The notes beneath the pieces were generated by a model, which was given only the letters and a program-made list of their open reading frames with translations, searched no databases and was not told the DNA's origin. The translations under genes were made by a program, and so were the position numbers. This document shows positions 58,371 to 64,000 of a stretch of DNA of 64,000 bases, piece by piece (position 1 is the first letter of the stretch; every line of letters starts with the position of its first letter). Source of the stretch: Streptomyces sulphureus DSM 40104 (lineage in GTDB: Bacteria > Actinomycetota > Actinomycetes > Streptomycetales > Streptomycetaceae); contig NZ_KB905826.1 of NCBI RefSeq assembly GCF_000381025.1, positions 1-64,000 of the forward strand. The letters are read 5' to 3'.

Positions 58371-59828
58371 ATGTCCTACTTCACCGAGCTTGCGCTCCAG
58401 TACATCGACGGCGAATGGCGTCCTGGCGGCGGCTCCTGGGACATCGTCGACTTCAACCCCTACAACGGGGAGAAGCTCGCCTCGATCACGGTGGCGACGG
58501 TCGAGGAGGTCGACGAGGCGTACCGCGCGGCGGCACGGGCGCAGCGGGAGTGGGCCGCGACCAACGCGTACACCCGCAGGCTCGTCTTCGAGCGGGCGCT
58601 CCACATCGTCGAGGAGAGCGAGGAGCGGATCACCGAGGCGATCGTCGCGGAGCTCGGCGGGACCCGCCTCAAGGCCGCCTTCGAGCTGCAACTCGCCAAG
58701 GAACTCCTCCGCGAGTCTGTGCAGTTGGCGCTGCGACCGGAGGGGAGCATTCTGCCCTCGCCCGTCGACGGCAAGGAGAACCGCGTCTACCGCGTGCCCG
58801 TCGGTGTCGTCGGCGTGGTCTCGCCCTTCAACTTCCCCTTCTTCCTGACGCTCAAGTCGGTCGCCCCTGCGCTCGCGCTCGGCAACGGCGTCGTCCTCAA
58901 GCCGCACCAGAACACGCCGGTCTGCGGCGGCGGCCTCGTCGCGCGCGTGCTGGAGCAGGCCGGGCTGCCGCCCGGGCTGCTCAACGTCGTGATGACGGAC
59001 ATCGCCGAGATCGGGGACGCGCTCGTCGAGCACCCGGTGCCGAAGGTGATCTCCTTCACCGGCTCGGACAAGGTCGGCGGCCACGTCGCGTCGGTGGCGG
59101 CTTCGCACTTCAAGCGCACCGTCCTGGAGATGGGCGGCAACAGCGCACTCATCGTCCTCGACGACGCCGACCTCGAGTACGCCGTCGACGCCGCGGTCTT
59201 CAGCCGTTTCGTCCACCACGGCCAGGTCTGCATGGCGGCCAACCGCCTCATCGTCGACCGCTCCGTGGCCGAGGAGTTCACGGAACGCTTCGTGGCCAAG
59301 GTGCGCACGCTGCGCGTCGGGGACCCGGAGGACCCGGAGACGCACATCGGCCCGCTGATCAACTCCGGTCAGGCGGAGGCGATCACGGGCGCCGTCGAGC
59401 AGGCGGTGCAGCAGGGAGCCACGGCTCTCCTCAGGGGCGAGACCCGCGGCAACCTCGTCCCGCCCGCCGTCCTCACCGACATCCCGCCGGGGTGCCCGCT
59501 GCTGCGCGAGGAGGTCTTCGGCCCCGTCGCCCTGATCCTCCCCGTGGACGGCGAGGAGGAGGCGGTCCGCGTCGCCAACGACTCCCCCTACGGCCTCGCG
59601 GGCGCCGTGCACACGGCGGACGTCGAGCGGGGTGTGGCGCTCGCCTGGCGCATCGAGACGGGGATGTTCCACGTCAACGACTCCACCGTGCACGACGAGC
59701 CGATCGTCCCCTTCGGCGGTGAGAAGCACTCGGGCGTCGGCCGGCTCGGCGGCTCGCAGATGGTGGAGGCGTTCACCACGACCAAGTGGATCTCCGTCCA
59801 ACACGGGCGCAGCGCCTTCCCGTTCTGA
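58371..59828 (+). CDS. Aldehyde dehydrogenase
   Basis: A 485-residue NAD(P)-dependent aldehyde dehydrogenase, near in type to benzaldehyde dehydrogenase. It has the NAD-binding loop FTGSDKVGGHVAS, the general base Glu in LEMGGNSALIVL, and the catalytic Cys in HHGQVCMAANRLI. The closing motifs EEVFGPVALILP and FGGEKHSGVGRLGG are also present. ATG 58371 follows AAGGA. The frame extends to 58182 without support. It is a single gene, so the substrate (aromatic or aliphatic aldehyde) is open. Confidence 0.92.
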   Translation: MSYFTELALQYIDGEWRPGGGSWDIVDFNPYNGEKLASITVATVEEVDEAYRAAARAQREWAATNAYTRRLVFERALHIVEESEERITEAIVAELGGTRLKAAFELQLAKELLRESVQLALRPEGSILPSPVDGKENRVYRVPVGVVGVVSPFNFPFFLTLKSVAPALALGNGVVLKPHQNTPVCGGGLVARVLEQAGLPPGLLNVVMTDIAEIGDALVEHPVPKVISFTGSDKVGGHVASVAASHFKRTVLEMGGNSALIVLDDADLEYAVDAAVFSRFVHHGQVCMAANRLIVDRSVAEEFTERFVAKVRTLRVGDPEDPETHIGPLINSGQAEAITGAVEQAVQQGATALLRGETRGNLVPPAVLTDIPPGCPLLREEVFGPVALILPVDGEEEAVRVANDSPYGLAGAVHTADVERGVALAWRIETGMFHVNDSTVHDEPIVPFGGEKHSGVGRLGGSQMVEAFTTTKWISVQHGRSAFPF

Positions 59829-60048
59829 CGCCCGCCATCCCCCCACTCCGCGGCTGCGGTCGAGCGAGGTACCGGAGCGACGAAGGAGTCGGTACGGCCG
59901 AACTGGTGTCCGAAGCGCCCGACCTGCTCCGGGAGGAGGGCACAAAAAGCCTCGCCCCGCAAGCCGGCACCGGTAGTGCCTCGTCCTATCCTTGTCGCCA
60001 TCCGAGGCGTGACCGCGAATGCGGCGGCGAGGGCGTGAGAGGTGGACG

Positions 60049-60696
60049 ATGTCGGCGATCCGGCTGCTCGTCCTGGGCGCCGTGCGGCTCCGCGGTCGCG
60101 CGCACGGCTACCAGGTCCGCAACGACCTGGAGTCCTGGGGCGCCCAGTACTGGTCAAACGTCAAGCCCGGCTCGATCTACCACGCGCTGAAGCAGCTTGC
60201 GAAGCAGGAGCTGCTCCATGCACACGAGTCGGCCCCGTCGGCCGCCGGCGGCCCACCGCGCACCGAGTACGAACTCACCCCCGCCGGCGACGCCGAGTTC
60301 CTCCGCCTGCTCCGGCACTCCCTCGCCGCGATCGACGAGAAGCCCGACGTCCTCACCTCGGGCGTCGGCTTCCTCGTCGACCTGAGCCGCGAGGAGGCGC
60401 TCGCCCTTCTCGGGCAGCGGCTCGAAGCGCTGGAGGAGTGGCAGGCCGAGGTCGCGGAGGAGTGGACCCCGGACGAGCCGGCGGAGTGGAGCCACATCGG
60501 CGAGATCATGCGGCTCTGGGTCCACAACGCGGAGAGCGACGCGCGGTGGGCGCGTGGACTCGTGGCACGCCTGGAGGCGGGTGCGTACGTGATGGCGGGC
60601 GAGGGCGGGCGGGACCTCTCCGTGCTCGTCGACCGGAATCCGCGTGCGGCCGAGGTGCTCGCCAGGTCCGACGCCGTACGGCGGAGGCTCGGCTGA
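60049..60696 (+). CDS. PadR-family transcriptional regulator
   Basis: A 215-residue regulator. The winged helix begins IRLLVLGAVRLRGRAHGYQV and includes WSNVKPGSIYHALKQLAKQELL and RTEYELTPAGDAEF. A C-terminal helical dimerisation domain (EALALLGQRLEALEEWQAEV) follows. PadR proteins usually repress a nearby efflux or degradative gene; the neighbouring genes here do not include an obvious ABC transporter. GGTGGAC precedes the ATG. GCCTCG (about 59978) and CGAGGC (about 60003) form a long-spaced inverted repeat around the -10-like TATCCT (59987-59992). Confidence 0.9.
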   Translation: MSAIRLLVLGAVRLRGRAHGYQVRNDLESWGAQYWSNVKPGSIYHALKQLAKQELLHAHESAPSAAGGPPRTEYELTPAGDAEFLRLLRHSLAAIDEKPDVLTSGVGFLVDLSREEALALLGQRLEALEEWQAEVAEEWTPDEPAEWSHIGEIMRLWVHNAESDARWARGLVARLEAGAYVMAGEGGRDLSVLVDRNPRAAEVLARSDAVRRRLG

Positions 60697-60782
60697 GACC
60701 TGTGCCCGGTTCCGCGTGAAGTGGGACGATCTGCGCTGTACGGAAGCGCCCACCGGCGCCCGCGAGCGGAGAGGAACCGCAC

Positions 60783-61226
60783 ATGCCCGAGTCGGTCGAC
60801 GTGAGGGAGTTGCGGCTCGGCGTCTACGGCGTCGACGGTGCCACCTCCGAACTGGCCCGTGAGGCCCGCGACCTGCTCTCCCGCAGACTCCCGGGCGGCT
60901 GGCTGCTGGAGGAGCGCACCGCGGAGACACCGTCGGAGCCCGGTGACGCGCTCAGCATCGGCGAGCTCTACGCCGAACTCCCCGAGCAGTGGCGGATCGA
61001 GCACCCCGGCGCCGACCCGGGAGAGCGACGCGTCGTCGAACTCCGCGTCGGCGTACGTACCTCCGCCTCCGAGGCACGCGCACTCTCCGAGGCGCTCTGC
61101 CGCCTCGCCTGCCCCGATCTCGCCCACGAGGGACCGTGCGCCCTCCCCTGGTCGTCGAGCGTCCTCGACCCCGTCGACGAGGAGACGCGGGACGAGCTCC
61201 GCGAGCGGTACGGCCCGCTCGCCTGA
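60783..61226 (+). CDS. Conserved hypothetical protein
   Basis: A 147-residue soluble protein with strands and helices in ferredoxin-like order (ELRLGVYGVDGATSELAREA, RRVVELRVGVRTSASEARALSEALCRLACP, and CALPWSSSVLD). No family is recognised. AGAGGAA precedes the ATG. Codon use is normal. It lies between PadR and the TipA-type regulator in the same direction and ends before the MerR-type promoter. Confidence 0.7.
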   Translation: MPESVDVRELRLGVYGVDGATSELAREARDLLSRRLPGGWLLEERTAETPSEPGDALSIGELYAELPEQWRIEHPGADPGERRVVELRVGVRTSASEARALSEALCRLACPDLAHEGPCALPWSSSVLDPVDEETRDELRERYGPLA

Positions 61227-61233
61227 GACCGGC

Positions 61234-61264
61234 TTGCACCTCACGCCGCGTGAGGGCCGAGGGT
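61234..61264 (+). promoter_or_regulatory. MerR-type promoter with 19-base spacer and dyad
   Basis: TTGCAC (61234-61239) and GAGGGT (61259-61264) are separated by 19 bases. The inverted repeat CCTCAC-GCCGC-GTGAGG (61239-61255) lies between and over them. A long spacer with a central dyad is the hallmark of MerR-controlled promoters. The downstream gene is itself a MerR/TipA regulator, so this would be autoregulation. Confidence 0.6.
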
Positions 61265-61311
61265 GGTGCGCGTCGGCGGACGGTCGCCGACCGGCGCGGA
61301 AAGGAGGCGGG

Positions 61312-62082
61312 ATGGGCCACTCGGTGGGACGGGTCGCCGCTCTCTCCGGCGTCACGGTGCGCACACTGCACCACTACGACGCGCTCGGACTGCTCGTCCC
61401 CGGCGAGCGCACCCCGGCCGGCCACCGCAGGTACTCGGACGAGGACCTCGACCGGCTCCAGCAGATCCTCTTCTACCGTGGGCTCGGCTTCCCACTCGAC
61501 GAGGTGGCCTCGCTCCTCGACGACCCGACGGCCGACGCCTACACCCATCTCCGGCGCAGGCACGCGCTGCTGAGGGAGCGGATCGGGGTGCTGACCGAGA
61601 TGGCCGCCGCCGTGGAGAAGGCGATGGAGGCGAGAAGGATGGGCATCAACCTCACCCCGGAGGAGAAGTTCGAGGTCTTCGGCGACTTCGACCCGGACCG
61701 GTACGCGGACGAGGCGGAGCGCCGCTGGGCGGGCCGGTCGGGCGGAGCCTGGGAGGAGTCGCAGCGCCGGGCCGCCGCGTACACCAAGGAGGACTGGAAG
61801 CGCCTGCGCGAGGAGATGGACGACATCCATCGGCGCCTCGCCGACGCGCTGGCGTCCGGCGTCCCGGCCGACGCCCCCGAGGCGACGGACCTCGCCGAGG
61901 AGCACCGCCGCTTCATCGCACGCAGCAGTTACGAGTGCGACCACCGGATGCACGAGCAGCTCGGCGAGATGTACGTCTCCGACGAGCGGTTCACCGCGAC
62001 CTACGAGGCGATCAGGCCCGGCCTCGCCGCCTACGTGCGCACGGCGATCGTCGCCAACGCGCGCCGGCACGGGGTGGGTTGA
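61312..62082 (+). CDS. MerR/TipA-type transcriptional activator
   Basis: A 256-residue regulator. The MerR helix-turn-helix (VGRVAALSGVTVRTLHHYDALGLL, with the wing TPAGHRRYSDEDLDRL) and coiled coil are followed by a TipAS drug-recognition domain (RAAAYTKEDWKRLREEMDDIHRR to RTAIVANARRHG). The TipAS domain of TipAL binds thiopeptide antibiotics through a Cys; a Cys is present here in SSYECDHRMH. ATG 61312 has AAGGAGG upstream. Its own MerR-type promoter suggests autoinduction by a drug. Confidence 0.92.
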   Translation: MGHSVGRVAALSGVTVRTLHHYDALGLLVPGERTPAGHRRYSDEDLDRLQQILFYRGLGFPLDEVASLLDDPTADAYTHLRRRHALLRERIGVLTEMAAAVEKAMEARRMGINLTPEEKFEVFGDFDPDRYADEAERRWAGRSGGAWEESQRRAAAYTKEDWKRLREEMDDIHRRLADALASGVPADAPEATDLAEEHRRFIARSSYECDHRMHEQLGEMYVSDERFTATYEAIRPGLAAYVRTAIVANARRHGVG

Positions 62083-62274
62083 GGCCAACATCCCGACGGG
62101 CGACGAGCGGCGTGCCGACCTGCGGACGGGCGGCACGCCGCTCGTCGCTCGGCGCCGCGTTCCGCCGCACGGTTGCATTTGGCTCGCGCTCGTGGCGGGG
62201 TGCCGGTAAGGGGCGGCAGGCGCGAAGTATGACTATCGGCGACGGGTGCCGTCGGACCGAGCTGTGAGGACACC

Positions 62275-62712
62275 ATGCGCCGGATCGCCTGCCGCAACCA
62301 CCGCGCCGCCACCGCCACCGCCGCTGTCGTACTCGGCGCCGCCGCCGCGGTGCCCGCGCTCGCCGCCCCCGCGTCGGCCGACGGCCTGCCCCTGCGACCG
62401 CCGACGGGCTGCGCCGGCGGCGCCCACCCGGTCTTCGCCGGCCCCTGCGCCGACCCGGCCGCGCTCGACGCGGAGGACGCCGACCGCGCCGAGCAGTACG
62501 GGAGTTCGGCCGACGAGGCCCGCGCCGGCGCCACGACGTCCCGCCTCGCAGAGGGAGCGGGCGAGGCCGCGGAGCCGCACGGCGAGCTCGCCGGCGCTCC
62601 GCCCACCGTGGTGGCCTCCGCGCGTGACCTTCCCGCGCAGTGCGCCGCGTTGATCGGCGTCGGGCTCGTCCTCCTCGGCGTCGTCCGCCGCCTGCGCAGA
62701 GGCCGTGCCTGA
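62275..62712 (+). CDS. Small secreted or membrane-attached protein, unknown
   Basis: A 145-residue Ala-rich protein. A signal peptide (basic start MRRIACRNHR, hydrophobic core, likely cleavage after ASA near residue 36) precedes a short region with two cysteines (GCAGGAHP, GPCADP). A hydrophobic C-terminal helix (AALIGVGLVLLGVV) followed by RRLRRGRA completes it. The last features look like a C-terminal membrane anchor with positive tail. No family is recognised. Codon bias supports a real gene. Confidence 0.68.
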   Translation: MRRIACRNHRAATATAAVVLGAAAAVPALAAPASADGLPLRPPTGCAGGAHPVFAGPCADPAALDAEDADRAEQYGSSADEARAGATTSRLAEGAGEAAEPHGELAGAPPTVVASARDLPAQCAALIGVGLVLLGVVRRLRRGRA

Positions 62713-63257
62713 ACCGTGCCACCTCCGCGGCCCGGTGGTGCGGCGGTGCGGCGCCGAGGCCGGGCCGTGCCGGTCGGAGGCGCTCCTGAGCGGCGGATGC
62801 CGCCGCGTCAACTCCCCGCGGGGGAAGGCCGGGAGTCGGCCCTGGGCGCGTGCGGTGAAGCGTCCTCGCGACGGACTCCGCGATGTGAGGCAAACCGCAT
62901 CCGCCGGTGGGAACCGGGCGAAGCCGCCCGCGCGTGGAGCAGGTGGCACCAGACGCGGTCGGTGCGCTCTCCGCGGGCGCGACCGGACGCGCCGTCGCAC
63001 ACCGTCGCTCGCGCGACCGGAACGAACCGCGCGGGCCCCCGCGCGAGCAACCCGGCATCCGCCGGCCCGCAGCAACCCACCAGCGACCCCACCGGATGCG
63101 CACCCGCGCACGCCGGTGCCGCGTGGGGCGCAGGCAGGGCGGAGGGGGCGGCTACGGCGGGCGTCCGGAGCGGGTTGAGGATGTGCGGAGCGCCCGGCGA
63201 ACAACCGGGCGCCGGTGTACCAGGCACGGACGAGACCGGATAGGAGCGGAAAGCACA
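62713..63257. other. Intergenic region, no gene seen
   Basis: About 545 bases. Several long open frames in this G+C-rich stretch lack the codon pattern of genes and overlap one another. TAGGAG about 10 bases before AAAGCACA suggests the ThrE-family gene's ribosome site rather than a promoter. Confidence 0.4.
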
Positions 63258-64000
63258 GTGGTTCGGGATTCCAGCGGGAACGGCGACGCGGAGGGCACTG
63301 GCCCGGAGGACGCGCAGCCTTCCGACGAGGCGCGGAGCGCCTTCACGCCACCGCTCGGGGTTCCGCTGCCGCCGGAACCCGAGGACGACCAGCCCACCTC
63401 GGAATTCACGATTCCGAGCGGCCTGAAGGTCACTCAGCCGTACGACATGGGCAGCGCGTTCACCCCGGCCGAGGGCATCCCCGTCGTCGGACCTCTCGCC
63501 AACAAGGGCGCCCCGTGGCAGGACCGCATGCGCACCATGGTGCGCATGCCGCTCGCCGAGCGCCCGGCGCCCGAGCGCGCACCGCGCGCTGAGGAGAGCG
63601 AGAGCGGCCCTGCCGTCCCCCGCGTCATCGACCTCACGCTCCGCATCGGGGAGCTGCTCCTCGCCGGGGGCGAGGGCGCGGAGGACGTCGAGGCCGCGAT
63701 GTTCGGCGTCGCGCACGCCTTCGGGCTCGACCGCTCGGAGCCGAACGTCACCTTCACGCTCATCTCGATGACGCACCAGCCGTCGCTCGTCGACGACCCG
63801 ATTTCGGTGAGCCGCACGGTCCGCCGCCGCGGCTCCGACTACACCCGCCTCGCCGCGGTCTTCGCCCTCGTCGACGACATCACCAGGGGCGACGTCACGC
63901 TGGAGGAGTCCTACCGGAGGCTCGCCGAGATACGGCGGAACCGGCACCCGTGGTCGAAGTGGGCGCTGACGGTGGCGAGCGGGGCGCTCTCGGGCGCCGC
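63258..64000 (+). CDS. Threonine/serine exporter (ThrE family), N-terminal part
   Basis: The frame is open from GTG 63258 to the window end (247 codons) without a stop. After a disordered N terminus of about 125 residues (many Pro, Glu and Asp) comes the ThrE domain: VIDLTLRIGELLLAGGEGAEDVEA, HAFGLDRSEPNVTFTLIS, and YTRLAAVFALVDDITRG. The first membrane segment (WALTVASGALSGA) is cut. ThrE exports threonine and serine in Corynebacterium; the substrate here is likely an amino acid. AGGAG lies about 11 bases before the GTG. Confidence 0.87.
   Translation, partial: MVRDSSGNGDAEGTGPEDAQPSDEARSAFTPPLGVPLPPEPEDDQPTSEFTIPSGLKVTQPYDMGSAFTPAEGIPVVGPLANKGAPWQDRMRTMVRMPLAERPAPERAPRAEESESGPAVPRVIDLTLRIGELLLAGGEGAEDVEAAMFGVAHAFGLDRSEPNVTFTLISMTHQPSLVDDPISVSRTVRRRGSDYTRLAAVFALVDDITRGDVTLEESYRRLAEIRRNRHPWSKWALTVASGALSGA

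Overview
The window is high-GC actinobacterial DNA with strong third-position G/C bias and frequent GTG starts. It carries mycothiol genes (mshA, mshD), PhoR/PhoP, CarD, MsiK, a CdgB-type diguanylate cyclase, TipA-type MerR and XRE/DUF397/ATPase genes. This points to a Streptomyces chromosome, core or near-core region. Gene order recalls S. coelicolor around SCO4145-SCO4300, although that comparison is from memory.

Layout. 1-11.4 kb: otsB, preceded by a 14-copy G-rich heptamer repeat; an FMN reductase; mshD; a polyphosphate block (ppk with a PHO box, an unusual CHAD protein, a Nudix hydrolase); a methyltransferase; mshA and a YbjN-like gene. 12-18.9 kb: an MFS transporter, gpmA, then the phosphate-sensing locus (a 55-aa metallothionein-like gene too short for most gene calls, phoU, a PHO box, phoR-phoP and a lipoprotein). 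19.6-34.8 kb: carD, ispD-ispF, a GNAT gene, a transport operon behind a Zur-like box (binding lipoprotein, fused double permease, MFS protein, no ATPase), a PPOX protein, cysS, rlmB, a DoxX protein, a nucleotidyltransferase and msiK.

35.0-39.9 kb: tRNA-Thr(UGU) and a decayed integrative element of about 4.8 kb. Its bounds are a 43-bp repeat of the tRNA 3' part with one mismatch. It holds a dead integrase, an Xis-like gene, a truncated replication initiator, a nuclease fragment and two intact cargo genes of unknown function. One cargo gene is AT-richer than its surroundings and uses TTA codons.

40-64 kb: small chromosomal genes (TerD, ArfB-like, flavin reductase, pentapeptide protein), a cdgB homologue whose upstream region has a Crp-type and a BldD-type site, cbiZ, an Asp23 protein, a cyclic-nucleotide-binding protein, an MreB-like protein, an ABC exporter, the DUF397/ATPase/XRE trio, an aldehyde dehydrogenase, PadR and TipA-like regulators, and the start of a ThrE exporter cut by the window end.

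Three themes link genes. The phosphate set is ppk, CHAD, mtpA, phoU, phoR and phoP, with PHO boxes at two places. Metal handling involves the Zur-box transporter and the Cys-rich protein. Second-messenger control is suggested at cdgB. Many genes have a -10-like hexamer 6-8 nt before the start codon, suggesting leaderless mRNAs.
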